Positions 1-8,556 of a DNA stretch of 64,000 nt are shown piece after piece. Positions within the stretch are counted from its first letter, which is position 1; the number at the start of each line of letters is the position of its first letter. Source of the DNA: DATBRC01 sp036560485 (GTDB taxonomy: Bacteria; Pseudomonadota; Gammaproteobacteria; Burkholderiales; Burkholderiaceae_D). Location: assembly GCA_036560485.1 (NCBI GenBank), contig DATBRC010000067.1:49746-113745 (forward strand). Direction: 5' to 3'. The notes beneath the pieces are model-generated. The model was not told the DNA's origin. It made no database searches and saw nothing but the letters and a program-made list of their open reading frames with translations. The position numbers and the translations under genes are program-made.

Positions 1-83
1 TACCATCGGATTCCATTTTTCAAACAAAGTTTATTTGAGATTGATTTTTGCGTTGAATGTAGTTGAAATCGGAGATTGTCTAA

Positions 84-437
84 ATGTTGAAAGCTATTAC
101 TTACCTCGCCTTTACCGGAATGCTATTCATCTTCAGTTTTACAGGAATGACGACAACGGCATATGCAGCAAATAAAAAATTGTCGGAGGAAGAGGCGTGC
201 GGCCTGGCCAAAGCCGAAGTCTTGAACAGGAAAGGCGGCGAAAAGAAAGTGGAGCTCAATGTACTTGGTTGCACTAAATTTTCGATATTTGAGCAAGGCG
301 TGGCGAACATTCAAGTGCTGTACGACTCCAGCTATTTCAATGCATATATGAAGACGCGGTATGAAACCAAGAATCTCACCGACAAGTGCAACTTTATTCA
401 AACTAGTCAAGGCTGGAAAATAATGCAATGTAAATAA
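84..437 (+). CDS. small exported hypothetical protein
   Basis: This is a 117-residue protein of unknown function. The N-terminus has a lysine, a hydrophobic stretch and an Ala-Tyr-Ala-Ala cleavage region near residue 29, which reads as a Sec signal peptide, so the mature protein of about 88 residues is probably periplasmic or secreted. The mature part holds Cys39, Cys63 and two late cysteines (in DKCNF and the C-terminal MQCK), which could form two disulfides. The start is supported by GGAG about 8 bases upstream of the ATG. It stands alone, with ybeY converging from the other strand. I do not recognise a family. Confidence 0.7.
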   Translation: MLKAITYLAFTGMLFIFSFTGMTTTAYAANKKLSEEEACGLAKAEVLNRKGGEKKVELNVLGCTKFSIFEQGVANIQVLYDSSYFNAYMKTRYETKNLTDKCNFIQTSQGWKIMQCK

Positions 438-563
438 TTGCTGAGGCTTGCATCAACAATTTTGGCGGCGATGGTCACTAATGCTGAACTATATAACGAC
501 GATACGCACTAATTTTAAGAGTGCGCCGCGCATTCACGATCAGACACATCCAGCTCAATCAAC

Positions 564-1025
564 TTACAGCTTATCCAAGTAAGGATTATTGAATCCCAAC
601 TTGGATAATGCTTCAATCTCGATCTCTTCCATCTCACTCGCTTCTTCATCATTCTCGTGATCGTAGCCTTGAGCATGCAGGACGCCATGAATCACGAGAT
701 GGGCTGTATGTTCTTCGATGGTTTTCTTTTGCTCGGTAGCTTCCTTTTGCAGCACATCCGTGCACAGGATAATGTCAGCCTGCGTGACTTCATTATCTTC
801 GTCTTCCGTATAAGCAAACGTCAACACATTGGTTGCATAATCCTTGTTGCGGTAATCGCGGTTGAGTGTGCGGCCTTCTTCGGCGTTGACAAAACGAACG
901 GTGAATTCTGCAGGCGCAAATAAAACTGTGTTAATCCAACGTCGCACTTTCACGCGCGTAGCTACTTCTTGCAGACGTGGGTCCGGATATTGCACCGACA
1001 AAGACAGTTTATTTTTTGACGGCAT
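564..1025 (-). CDS. ybeY: endoribonuclease YbeY, rRNA maturation factor
   Basis: YbeY is a single-strand-specific metallo-endoribonuclease needed for 16S rRNA 3'-end maturation and ribosome quality control. The signature HGVLHAQGYDH, with three metal-binding histidines, lies near the C-terminus, as the family requires. I chose the ATG at 1025 (MPSKNKLSL), which gives 153 residues, the usual size; the frame stays open further upstream but only inside phoH. The gene overlaps the 3' end of the PhoH-like gene by 17 bases, so translation is probably coupled. The usual next gene of this cluster, corC, is not found downstream here. Confidence 0.95.
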   Translation of the reverse strand: MPSKNKLSLSVQYPDPRLQEVATRVKVRRWINTVLFAPAEFTVRFVNAEEGRTLNRDYRNKDYATNVLTFAYTEDEDNEVTQADIILCTDVLQKEATEQKKTIEEHTAHLVIHGVLHAQGYDHENDEEASEMEEIEIEALSKLGFNNPYLDKL

Positions 1026-2064
1026 TTTTTCTGGCGGCTGGTTTTTTTGCCAAAGTTGGATTATTCGATTCTTCGTACGCGTCAACAATACGGGCAACCA
1101 ATGGATGCCGCACCACATCGACACTGGTGAAATGCGTGAAGGCGATGCCGCGTACGTCTTTCAATACACCGATGGCATCGATCAGGCCGCTTTTTTGCGA
1201 GCGCTGCAAATCGATTTGTGTCACGTCGCCAGTCACCACAGCTTTGCTGCCGAAGCCGATGCGTGTCAAGAACATCTTCATCTGCTCTGGTGTGGTGTTT
1301 TGCGCTTCATCGAGAATCACAAAAGCGTGATTCAATGTGCGGCCGCGCATGTAGGCGAGCGGTGCGATTTCGATTGCCTGCTTTTCAAACATTTTTTGCG
1401 TGCGATCGAAGCCGAGCAAATCGTACAACGCGTCATATAAAGGACGCAGATATGGATCGACTTTTTGCGCCAGATCGCCCGGCAGGAAGCCGAGACGCTC
1501 GCCGGCTTCGACAGCAGGGCGTGTGAGTACGATGCGTTTGACGACATCGCGTTCCAGCGCATCGACTGCGCATGCGACTGCCAGATACGTTTTTCCGGTG
1601 CCGGCCGGGCCGACGCCGAAGGTGATGTCGTGTTCCAGGATCGCTTTCAGGTAGCCGATCTGATGGGGTGTGCGGCCGCGTAAATCGCTGCGTCGCGTTT
1701 TGAGGATTGGGCTTTCTGCCGTGTCGGTTTCTGGCGTTGCCGTTTTACGCTTAGGCGCGCTATTAGCCGACGCTGTTTCGATGTGGGTCAGCCCGGAGCG
1801 TTGTTCGACCAATGCAAGCTGAATGTCGTCGACGGGGACGACCTTGTTTGCAACTGCATAAAACTGCTCGAGAATCTCCACCGCGCGTTCAGCATTGCTG
1901 CCATTGACAATGAATTTTTCGCCGCGGCGAAAAATGGTGACGTCAAGCGCAGCGGAAATCTGCCGCAGATTCTCATCCATCGGCCCGCACAAATGCGCCA
2001 GGCGCCTGTTATCAAGCGGTTCGGGAATGAAGTAATGCGGCTGGGCGGGAGATTTTGTTTTCAA
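1009..2064 (-). CDS. ybeZ: PhoH-like ATPase (YbeZ)
   Basis: This is a 351-residue PhoH-family P-loop NTPase. An N-terminal KH-like segment (about residues 15-95) is followed by a variable linker and the PhoH domain from about residue 130. The Walker A motif GPAGTGKT is near residues 152-159 and a Walker B-like ILDEAQN follows. The protein partners YbeY in RNA metabolism in many proteobacteria, though its exact reaction is not settled. It sits between miaB (20 bases upstream) and ybeY (overlapping), the conserved order miaB-ybeZ-ybeY. The C-terminal tail is rich in Lys and Ala. Confidence 0.93.
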   Translation of the reverse strand: MKTKSPAQPHYFIPEPLDNRRLAHLCGPMDENLRQISAALDVTIFRRGEKFIVNGSNAERAVEILEQFYAVANKVVPVDDIQLALVEQRSGLTHIETASANSAPKRKTATPETDTAESPILKTRRSDLRGRTPHQIGYLKAILEHDITFGVGPAGTGKTYLAVACAVDALERDVVKRIVLTRPAVEAGERLGFLPGDLAQKVDPYLRPLYDALYDLLGFDRTQKMFEKQAIEIAPLAYMRGRTLNHAFVILDEAQNTTPEQMKMFLTRIGFGSKAVVTGDVTQIDLQRSQKSGLIDAIGVLKDVRGIAFTHFTSVDVVRHPLVARIVDAYEESNNPTLAKKPAARKNAVKK

Positions 2065-2083
2065 TCGATTCTATTCTTAATGT

Positions 2084-3424
2084 TCACTGCTTGATAATCA
2101 ATTCACCGCGCAGCGAATAGGCATAACTGCGCGTGATCTTTACATCGACTAATTGCCCGACAAGACGCGCGCCATTCGGCCCGCCGTCAAAGTTGACGAC
2201 ACGGTTATTTTCCGAGCGTCCCTGCAATTCGTTCGCATCTTTTTTTGATGGGCCTTCGACCAGGATACGCTGCACCGTGCCGACCATTTCTTCGCTGTAG
2301 CGTTTGGTGTTTTCAATGATCACTGCTTGCAGGCGCTGCAGGCGTTTGAGTTTGACTTCATAGGGCGTGTCGTCTTCCAGATTCGCCGCAGGTGTGCCGG
2401 GACGCGGACTGAATACGAAACTGAAGCTGTTGTCGTAACCGATGTCGTCGATCAGTTTCATCAGCGCTTCAAAATCGGCATCGGTTTCGCCGGGGAAGCC
2501 GACGATGAAGTCGGACGAGATTGCGATATCCGGGCGTACTTCGCGTAAGCGGCGGATGATCGATTTGTATTCGAGCGATGTGTAGCCGCGCTTCATCGCC
2601 ATCAGGATGCGGTCGGAGCCATGCTGTGCCGGCAGGTACAAATGATTGACCAGCTTGGGTACTTTTGCATAGGCATCGATCAAGCGCTGGGTGAATTCCT
2701 TCGGATGGCTGGTGACAAAGCGGATGCGTTCGATGCCATCGATTTCAGCGACGTATTCGATCAGCAATGCAAAATCGGCGATGTCGCCATCGGCCATTTC
2801 ACCGCGATAGGCATTGACGTTTTGCCCGAGCAGTGTGATTTCCTTCACGCCTTGCGCAGCCAGGCCGGACACTTCGGTCAGCACATCTTCAAAGCGGCGC
2901 GATACTTCTTCGCCGCGTGTATAGGGAACCACGCAATAGCTGCAATATTTGCTGCAGCCTTCCATGATCGACACAAACGCCGTTGCGCCTTCGACTTTGG
3001 CAGGCGGCAGATGGTCGAATTTTTCAATTTCCGGAAAGCTGATATCGACTTGCGAACGGCCGCTGGTGCGCCGTTGGTTCAATAACTCCGGCAAGCGATG
3101 CAAGGTTTGCGGGCCGAATACCACGTCGACGTATGGTGCGCGCTTGATGATTGCTTCACCCTCTTGCGAGGCGACACAGCCGCCGACGCCAATCACCATA
3201 TCGGGTTTCAATAACTTCAGCTCGCGCAGACGGCCGAGATCGGAGAATACTTTTTCCTGCGCCTTTTCGCGCACGGAACAGGTGTTCAGCAATACGATAT
3301 CCGCGTCTTCCACGGTATCGGCTTTGACGATGCCATCGGACGCGTTCAGTACATCGGCCATTTTGTCCGAGTCGTACTCGTTCATCTGGCAGCCGAACGT
3401 TTTGATAAATAATTTTTTCTGCAT
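2084..3424 (-). CDS. miaB: tRNA-2-methylthio-N6-dimethylallyladenosine synthase MiaB
   Basis: MiaB is a radical-SAM methylthiotransferase that converts i6A37 to ms2i6A37 in tRNAs reading UNN codons. Three parts are visible in the 446 residues: the N-terminal UPF0004 domain with Cys11, Cys48 and Cys82-type cluster ligands (KTFGCQMN, NTCSVR, GGCVAS); the radical SAM motif CSKYCSYC near residue 157; and a C-terminal TRAM-type domain ending about 445. Length and motif order are normal. It is the first gene of the miaB-ybeZ-ybeY unit, and its promoter must lie between 3425 and the palindromic element at 3560. Confidence 0.97.
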   Translation of the reverse strand: MQKKLFIKTFGCQMNEYDSDKMADVLNASDGIVKADTVEDADIVLLNTCSVREKAQEKVFSDLGRLRELKLLKPDMVIGVGGCVASQEGEAIIKRAPYVDVVFGPQTLHRLPELLNQRRTSGRSQVDISFPEIEKFDHLPPAKVEGATAFVSIMEGCSKYCSYCVVPYTRGEEVSRRFEDVLTEVSGLAAQGVKEITLLGQNVNAYRGEMADGDIADFALLIEYVAEIDGIERIRFVTSHPKEFTQRLIDAYAKVPKLVNHLYLPAQHGSDRILMAMKRGYTSLEYKSIIRRLREVRPDIAISSDFIVGFPGETDADFEALMKLIDDIGYDNSFSFVFSPRPGTPAANLEDDTPYEVKLKRLQRLQAVIIENTKRYSEEMVGTVQRILVEGPSKKDANELQGRSENNRVVNFDGGPNGARLVGQLVDVKITRSYAYSLRGELIIKQ

Positions 3425-3559
3425 GAGTTACTTACGTGTATGTGCTTGTTGCGACTATCGAATCAGTCTTGCTTCGGCGCGAGCGCTCATTTCAGCATTC
3501 AAAGCGGCCGCAAAAAAAGCGGCTGAAAACGCGGGATTGAATCTTTAGAATGGCAAATC

Positions 3560-3692
3560 ATGAATTTTCAATCTAAGAGCATCTAACAAAATGCGCCTGG
3601 CAGCGTTACTTCTCCTTGCCGTAGGCTCGTACTGTCTGCGTCGGCGTGCCTTGCCATACGCATTTTGTTAGACGCTCTAATAAAATTCATGA
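3560..3692. repeat. palindromic repeat family A, copy 1
   Basis: This is a 133-base imperfect inverted repeat. The outer arms are CATGAATTTT and its complement. Inside them lie the family termini AGAGCATCTAACAAAATGCG on the left and the matching CGCATTTTGTTAGACGCTCT on the right. The centre carries CTCCTTGCCGTA and CTCGTACTGTCTGCG, both found again in copy 2 (25301-25573); copy 3 is at 55351-55417. It fills most of the 386-base gap between miaB and the thioesterase gene and contains no open frame of note. Confidence 0.85.
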
Positions 3693-3810
3693 AAATCAAT
3701 GGCTTGGAGCAAGGATCATGCTCGCCGAACAGGGTGAAGTGTATCACCAATAGGCATAGAGATAAACTGACAGGGCAATGGTAAAGACTGCTGCCAGCAG
3801 CGCAAAAATA

Positions 3811-4236
3811 TCAGGTTGCGGACATCAAACCGGAAAGATAGGCGAGGGCATCGTCGCCGAGCGGATGAGAGCGCCGTGTTGCCTCATTCATTTGCACGAC
3901 AACAGTCTGTCCCGTAGCGACGCAACGGCCATCCTGAAACAGCGCCTGTTCAACGGTAACGGAGCTGCGCCCGACTGATGCAACCCTGGTGCCGATATCG
4001 ACGCGTCCCGGCCAATTAATCTCGGACAGAAAATTCAGCGTAAGGCTGGCAACCACAAAAGCGCAATTGGCACTGGCCAGAGGATTGTTGCGGTTGTAGA
4101 AAAGTTCAACGCGCCCTGTTTCAAGCATGGTGGCAAAGACGGCATTGTTGACGTGTCCTTGACGGTCAGTGTCCGCATAGCGCAATTTCTCGTAAGTCTT
4201 CAATGGAAAGTGGTTGAGATCTGGTGGCGTTTCCAT
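3811..4236 (-). CDS. acyl-CoA thioesterase, hot-dog (4HBT) family
   Basis: This 141-residue protein is a member of the YbgC/FadM-like 4-hydroxybenzoyl-CoA thioesterase family and would hydrolyse acyl-CoA thioesters in the cytosol. The segment RYADTDRQGHVNNAVF near residues 19-34 holds the catalytic Asp and the His-Val-Asn motif typical of the family. Length is normal. The start follows GGAG 7 bases upstream. It stands apart from the downstream miaB cluster, separated by repeat A1, and about 57 bases from the membrane-protein gene behind it. Its natural acyl-CoA cannot be told from sequence. Confidence 0.85.
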   Translation of the reverse strand: METPPDLNHFPLKTYEKLRYADTDRQGHVNNAVFATMLETGRVELFYNRNNPLASANCAFVVASLTLNFLSEINWPGRVDIGTRVASVGRSSVTVEQALFQDGRCVATGQTVVVQMNEATRRSHPLGDDALAYLSGLMSAT

Positions 4237-4293
4237 TTAGTTCTCCGTCGGATGCATTTTGATTGAAACTGCCAGTACGCGCAGCAGCCATGT

Positions 4294-4563
4294 TTATTTT
4301 TTGCGTGGCAGATTTTTGTCCACGATTGCAATCAGGATCAAGCCGTATGCAAGGAGCCGTATTACATAGTAGATAGTAGAATTGTCGTTTGGATCATCCA
4401 TGAAGCCGAGGAAAAATCGATTGATTCCTTCAATTAAAAATGAGGCGGCAAAAAACAGGAAAAAACGATCTTTCGTCATTTTCCAGAAGCGCAGGAAAAA
4501 TACCCCCGTTGTTACGCTCGCCATTGCGATCGCACCCATCAAAATAAAATTCAGCGAGTGCAT
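4294..4563 (-). CDS. small membrane protein, DUF5985-like (second of a pair)
   Basis: This 89-residue protein has about three hydrophobic helices and ends in a basic tail (LPRKK). I start it at the ATG at 4563 (MHSLNFILMG), not at the longer open frame from 4797, because the ATG overlaps the preceding gene's stop as TAATG, a classic coupled start. FLRFWKMTKDRFFLFF between helices 1 and 2, followed by EGINRF, resembles DUF5985 membrane proteins, which occur as tandem pairs. It is probably an inner-membrane component acting with its neighbour. The biochemical role is unknown. Confidence 0.75.
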   Translation of the reverse strand: MHSLNFILMGAIAMASVTTGVFFLRFWKMTKDRFFLFFAASFLIEGINRFFLGFMDDPNDNSTIYYVIRLLAYGLILIAIVDKNLPRKK

Positions 4564-4820
4564 TATCTTCCCTCCCAAACCAAGCCATACAGAAGAATGA
4601 GTGCCGCAGCCAGTCCCGCCAGAAGACGCCAGGTTAATAGATCGACCGTCAGAAAAATAGTCTGGTCGAGTAGTAGAAGCATATTGTTGAGCGAGGCGCC
4701 GATAAAATACAAACCGCTCCAGAGCAAGAGCCTGTTCTTGTTTTCCCGATAGCTGCGCAAGAGAAGCGTAGCGCAAAGAAGGGAAGTCAATATGCAAAGC
4801 GCATAGATAAAAATGGCCAT
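4563..4820 (-). CDS. small membrane protein, DUF5985-like (first of a pair)
   Basis: This 85-residue protein is predicted to be an integral membrane protein with three helices. It has the motif LRSYRENKNRLLLWSGLYF between helices 1 and 2, the same layout as the next gene, so the two look like diverged paralogues. The start at 4820 (MAIFIYALC) lies one base after the stop of the upstream winged-helix-like gene and its own stop overlaps the next ATG, so all three genes are translationally linked. The role is unknown. The pairing suggests a heteromeric membrane complex, which is an inference. Confidence 0.75.
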   Translation of the reverse strand: MAIFIYALCILTSLLCATLLLRSYRENKNRLLLWSGLYFIGASLNNMLLLLDQTIFLTVDLLTWRLLAGLAAALILLYGLVWEGR

Positions 4821-4821
4821 G

Positions 4822-5208
4822 TCATGAATCCTTTCGCAGCTTGAATGCATCTGCAAATTGTTGCACGTGATTGTCCGCTTTGGAATGAATCAGGTTGGAA
4901 ACCTCGACGATATTCTTTGCATAGACGTCAGCAAGTTTATCGATCAACTCGTAAAGTTCGGCTGAGGCAGGCAAGTAACGGTAAGTCGATGTGCCGTCAT
5001 CACAGACTAATATCCTGGCTTCTGTCAAGTCATGCAACAGCGCTTCAGCTTTTTTTTCCGGGATATACAATCGATGCCCGACTTCCTTGGCTTCCCATTT
5101 GATGCCGGCATCCTGACGTAACAGCAGCATCGCTTCCAAATGAGGAACCGACGGAATGCTCGTCAGTACAAAGCGGATTACATCAGACGGTAGTGAGGGC
5201 AAGGACAT
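4822..5208 (-). CDS. winged-helix-like putative regulator
   Basis: This 128-residue soluble protein has a helix-rich N-terminal half (about residues 8-85) that reads like a winged helix: the SVPHLEAMLLLRQD helix, a WEAKEVGHRLYIP turn, then the KKAEALLHDLTEAR recognition-type helix and a CDDGTSTYRY wing. A second helical region follows (about 90-125). It is first in an operon with two DUF5985-like membrane proteins, one base apart, which suggests it senses or regulates something connected with them. No enzyme motif is seen. The DNA-binding role is inferred only from the predicted fold. Confidence 0.65.
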   Translation of the reverse strand: MSLPSLPSDVIRFVLTSIPSVPHLEAMLLLRQDAGIKWEAKEVGHRLYIPEKKAEALLHDLTEARILVCDDGTSTYRYLPASAELYELIDKLADVYAKNIVEVSNLIHSKADNHVQQFADAFKLRKDS

Positions 5209-5701
5209 AAAAATGGGTAGGTGGGATGACCGAGTTCGCTGCCCTCGTCATTTTGTGCAGGTATGTGCATGAACTAAACTCCATTCGACCAAGTATTTAG
5301 TTTATTGCACTAAGCACATACTTGCAGTTAATCAATCATTATCGCTTGATAAATATCAATCCGAGAGTGCCAATGATTCTGGCACAGGAAGGTCTGCAGA
5401 TAAAGAAGAATCAGTAATTAGAACTCATTTCATAAATAGGCGTGTGGGGGAGCGGCGTCCGGGTGGATGCAGCGCTAGGCGTGGTGCGACGCAAAGGGTG
5501 GTCCCCTTTGCTAGCAGCACAACGGCGCGATGCGCCGCCCGGATCCCGCTCACGCATATGCTTATTTATGAAATGAGTTCTAAAAACACTGGGACATGAT
5601 CGCATGATCGATAGATGTTATCCATGCGATAGAGGGGGCACTTACTGATACATGATAAGCGGCTATAAAATATTTTGTATAGCCGCTTTGATGTGAGGCT
5701 T
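5209..5701. other. intergenic region with palindromic element B
   Basis: This gap of about 490 bases holds the promoter region of the minus-strand winged-helix operon (5209-5417) and repeat element B (5418-5583). I see no believable gene. A possible frame on the minus strand across 5566-5811 runs into the element and has no recognisable product. Confidence 0.6.
5418..5583. repeat. MITE-like palindromic element B
   Basis: This 166-base element is bounded by perfect 21-base inverted termini that read TTAGAACTCATTTCATAAAT, plus one more A, inward from each side. The similarity continues imperfectly inward (GTGTGGGGGAGCGG against ATATGCGTGAGCGG). The interior is GC-rich and has no coding capacity. 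Size and layout match element C (9855-10018), but the terminal sequence is different. The long termini suggest a non-autonomous insertion element mobilised by a transposase elsewhere. No transposase gene is present in this window. Confidence 0.8.
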
Positions 5702-5917
5702 TTAAGCCGATTGGCTATGTCCTCTGCTTGCCTGGATCTCAGCCTGCCGCATCCTGCTTTTCTCTTGGCAACGATCGCAGACCCATCGTTTGGATTTATT
5801 GCATTGCACATAGCTGCCGGCGTCGACCGCCGCTTCTCCTTGATGGTGCGAGCAATATCGTTTTCCGGTGACTCTGGCGGCAGCGTCAGTTGCTTTTGAG
5901 GTCGTGGTGTTCGGCAT
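5702..5917 (-). CDS. Cys-rich mini-protein, putative zinc-binding
   Basis: This 71-residue protein has the pattern RYCSHH at about residues 20-25, then YVQC and WVCDRCQEK. Four cysteines and two histidines with this spacing look like a small treble-clef or zinc-ribbon fold. The ends are polar and rich in Ala, Arg and Ser and are probably disordered. GGA lies about 8 bases upstream of the ATG. It stands alone, downstream of the lipid-transport operon and separated from it by a terminator at 5945-5977. The family is not recognised and a metal-binding role is inferred from the Cys/His pattern. Confidence 0.6.
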   Translation of the reverse strand: MPNTTTSKATDAAARVTGKRYCSHHQGEAAVDAGSYVQCNKSKRWVCDRCQEKSRMRQAEIQASRGHSQSA

Positions 5918-5944
5918 CGTGTATTTCCAGTATGGTCTTGAAGA

Positions 5945-5977
5945 AGAAAAAGCCCGCAGCCGTTACATTGCGGGCCT
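5945..5977 (-). terminator. intrinsic terminator of the Mla-type operon
   Basis: On the minus strand the stem GCCCGCA/TGCGGGC with a 10-base loop is followed by TTTTTCTTCTT. It lies about 170 bases after the stop of the lipoprotein gene at 6149 and ahead of the Cys-rich gene, so it should end the 9675-6149 transcript. Confidence 0.75.
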
Positions 5978-6046
5978 AATTCCTGCTCTTATACGGCAAG
6001 AGGAGGAGGAGACAATTTAATATAACCGAAAATTTCTTTTAGGCAT

Positions 6047-6066
6047 ATCCCATAAATATGGGATGG
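6047..6066. promoter_or_regulatory. 20-base palindromic site, copy 1
   Basis: ATCCCATAAATATGGGATGG contains an almost perfect palindrome (ATCCCATA/TATGGGAT). It differs in one base from the site at 55753-55772, which sits about 50 bases upstream of the SDR gene. Here it lies between the lipoprotein stop and the Cys-rich gene. It may be an operator or the stem of a small hairpin. The function is unknown. Confidence 0.45.
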
Positions 6067-6148
6067 CCATGACATGATTACGCTGTAAAGATAGCCCGAT
6101 TTTTGGCTTGCGTAACGGTATTTCCTGCCATATCAAGGGCTTTTTGCT

Positions 6149-6823
6149 CTAAGGCCGACTTTGCGGGAGAGCAGCAATCGCATCGGCACAAAATACCGCC
6201 AGTTCTGCGATAACTGTGCGGACTGCCTGGTTCGCCGCCATTACGCCGCCATACGGATCGTCGCTGGCTGCAGGGACACTGGCATCAAATTCACGCCATG
6301 CGACGACTTGGCGTGTTGCCGGATTGAGAAGATGCGCGCGTAATGTGAAATGCTCCCGGCTCGGTACACTGATGAATTCTTGCTGCAGCCGAATGACTTC
6401 CAGCTCCAGGCGGAATTGGCCCGACACGCTGGTAGGCGATTGCACCACAGCGCCAAACGCACCGCTTTTTTCCAGTGCGGTCGCTACCAACGGAGACAGC
6501 ATCACTGCAGGCGCGTTGATCCATTGGTTCTCCCTGAAATATTCAAGCTTGTGCGGCTGACGCATGTAAACCATTTCCGCACTGTCGAAACCGGCTGCAG
6601 CGCGCGGCGTGCCGATGATCAACGTCGGTGCACCGGGCTTCATTGTTTGTGTATGTTGTGCGACCGGCTGCGCATCGTCCAATGAATAGAGTTTGGGTTG
6701 CGTCACGTCGGTCGGCAGCAGCAATGAACATCCGCTTAGCAGACATGTGCTGAACAAAAGCAAACCGAATGATTTTTTAACCGGCAGCTTCCTGCTTTGT
6801 TTGGGAATGAGTATGTCGATCAT
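6149..6823 (-). CDS. ABC-type transport auxiliary lipoprotein (PqiC/DUF330-like)
   Basis: This 224-residue protein has a signal peptide with a lipobox (LLSGC, Cys at about 32) and would be a lipoprotein, probably anchored in the outer membrane. PKLYSLD after the lipobox and the internal IIGTPRAAAGFDSAEMVYMR region resemble the PqiC/DUF330 family, which forms the outer-membrane end of MCE transport systems. It is the last gene of a four-gene operon and overlaps the MCE gene as ATGA. The substrate is presumably a phospholipid or other lipid, judged only from family and context. Confidence 0.85.
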   Translation of the reverse strand: MIDILIPKQSRKLPVKKSFGLLLFSTCLLSGCSLLLPTDVTQPKLYSLDDAQPVAQHTQTMKPGAPTLIIGTPRAAAGFDSAEMVYMRQPHKLEYFRENQWINAPAVMLSPLVATALEKSGAFGAVVQSPTSVSGQFRLELEVIRLQQEFISVPSREHFTLRAHLLNPATRQVVAWREFDASVPAASDDPYGGVMAANQAVRTVIAELAVFCADAIAALPQSRP

Positions 6824-7758
6824 GGTGATTTTTTTTCTCCAGGTCCGTACGGCACAGGTTGACGGCCGCGTAGCAGGCTGCTTGGATTTTTTTCGGTTTG
6901 ATCCGACAGCCGTTTAAGGGAATTGGATAGTGCATTTAACTCCCACAGCAATTGATTGATATCCGGGATTGTGTCGCCCGCCAGCTCGTGCACGCCGGCA
7001 TCCATTTCCTCGATCGTCTTTTTCGCGCTTTTACTCGTCTGTGTCGCTTCGCTAACCATATTGCTCACGGCATCTGTCGTTGCAGAAATTTTTTTAACGA
7101 GTGCATCAAGATGCTTGGTCGCTTTGGCAGTATTGTCTGCAGTGCGTGCAGCGTTGGCGATGCCGTTTTTCATATTCTCATTTTGAGCTGCGAGTGTGCT
7201 CATCACTGACGAGGTATCTTTCAGAATTTTTGCCAATGCTGCGCGATTCTCATCATTCAATATGGCGTTGATATTGGCGGCAGTGCGATCAAGGTTGGCG
7301 AGAACTGCGCTAAGCACGTTCTCCAACCGGGCGCTTAGAGACGGCTTGGTGCGGATCACCGGGATTTGATCCGGCGCAGCTGCGGCCAGCGGTGGTGAAT
7401 CGGGCGAGCCGCCGCTCAATTCAACATACGCAATGCCTGTCAGCCCTTGCGTCTTGAGTACGGCTTCGGTATCTACCTTGATCGGCGTGCCTTTGTCAAT
7501 CGCGAATACTAATTGCACTTGTTGCGGGTTGGCCGGATCCAATGTGATGTCATGCACTTTGCCGACATCGACGCCCAGATATTTGACCGGTGCATTGATA
7601 TTCAAGCCTGCCACCGATTCATCGACGATGGCACGGTATAGCTGATAGTGCTTTTGCTTGCCGAGGCCGACAGAGAGCCACAATACAGCAGCGATAAATA
7701 TAGCGCCTAATGCCAGCACAAAGAGCCCGACCGCCGCATAGTTTACTTTTGTTTCCAT
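6820..7758 (-). CDS. MCE-domain (MlaD-like) lipid transport protein
   Basis: This 312-residue protein has one N-terminal membrane helix (about residues 8-30), a single MCE domain (about 38-118, including NAPVKYLGVDVGKV and the VELSGG segment), and a long helical region with heptad character (about 150-290) rich in Ala, Asn and Thr. MCE proteins form periplasmic hexameric rings that carry lipids between the membranes. The single domain puts it with MlaD rather than PqiB or LetB, but the longer C-terminus and PqiC-type lipoprotein partner differ from classical Mla. It overlaps the ATPase gene by 16 bases. Confidence 0.9.
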   Translation of the reverse strand: METKVNYAAVGLFVLALGAIFIAAVLWLSVGLGKQKHYQLYRAIVDESVAGLNINAPVKYLGVDVGKVHDITLDPANPQQVQLVFAIDKGTPIKVDTEAVLKTQGLTGIAYVELSGGSPDSPPLAAAAPDQIPVIRTKPSLSARLENVLSAVLANLDRTAANINAILNDENRAALAKILKDTSSVMSTLAAQNENMKNGIANAARTADNTAKATKHLDALVKKISATTDAVSNMVSEATQTSKSAKKTIEEMDAGVHELAGDTIPDINQLLWELNALSNSLKRLSDQTEKNPSSLLRGRQPVPYGPGEKKSP

Positions 7759-8555
7759 TGTTCTTCCTTGTTGCGGTCCTGCGCTTGCTCGTGCGCTGCG
7801 CGGCCGCGCGGGCCTTCGAAATATTCGCGAATCGACGGATGATCAAGTTTGGATAATTCATTCATCGAACCGACGGCAAGCACTTTGCCTTCACCAAGCA
7901 CTGCAACGCGATGCGTCACTTGCCATAGCAAGTCCAGATCATGCGTGATCATGACAATGGTGGGACGATACAAGTTGTGCAATGAACATACCAATGCATC
8001 AATGCCGCCCGCGCTGGCAGGATCAAGCCCGGCAGTCGGCTCGTCGAGAAATAACAATTCCGGATCGAGAGCGAGTGCACGCGCCAACGCAGCACGCTTG
8101 AGCATGCCGCCGCTTAATTCGGGTGGATAACGCAAGCCGGCTTCCGGTTCGAGACCGCTGAGCGAGAGCTTCCATGCCGAGATTTCATCGATCAGCTTGT
8201 TGTCAAGCCGCGTATGTTCGCGCAACGGCAATCCGATATTTTCCAGGACATTGAGCGTGCCGAACAATCCGCCTTTCTGAAACATCACGCCCCAGCGTTG
8301 CCGCAACTGATTGGCTTCGTCTTCATTGAGTGTGGCGATATCGGTGCCGAAAATCTTGATGGAGCCGGCATCAGGACGATGCAGCAAAATCATTTCGCGC
8401 AGCAGTGTCGATTTGCCCGACCCGCTGCCGCCGACGATGGCGAATATCTCGCCGCGCCGTATATCGAGATCGAGATTGGCATGCACGACTTGCTTTCCGA
8501 AACGGGTACAGACGTTGCGTATTTCGATCACATTGTCGGTTGTTGCGGTGTGCAT
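7743..8555 (-). CDS. ABC transporter ATP-binding protein, MlaF-like
   Basis: This 270-residue protein is the cytoplasmic ATPase of the lipid transporter. Walker A GGSGSGKST is near residue 40, the signature LSGGMLKRAALAR near 147, and Walker B LLFLDEPTAGLD near 166, followed by the switch His in MITHD. The signature with GGM-KR is typical of the MlaF subclass. The C-terminal tail after about residue 245 is polar, rich in Glu, Gln and Lys. The gene begins 1 base after the permease gene and overlaps the MCE gene. Confidence 0.93.
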   Translation of the reverse strand: MHTATTDNVIEIRNVCTRFGKQVVHANLDLDIRRGEIFAIVGGSGSGKSTLLREMILLHRPDAGSIKIFGTDIATLNEDEANQLRQRWGVMFQKGGLFGTLNVLENIGLPLREHTRLDNKLIDEISAWKLSLSGLEPEAGLRYPPELSGGMLKRAALARALALDPELLFLDEPTAGLDPASAGGIDALVCSLHNLYRPTIVMITHDLDLLWQVTHRVAVLGEGKVLAVGSMNELSKLDHPSIREYFEGPRGRAAHEQAQDRNKEEQWKQK

Positions 8556-8556
8556 G

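Noticed and set aside
4294..4797. A 167-codon frame as one membrane protein
   Set aside because: Its first half overlaps the other membrane gene out of frame and is not hydrophobic. The internal ATG at 4563 has a coupled TAATG start.
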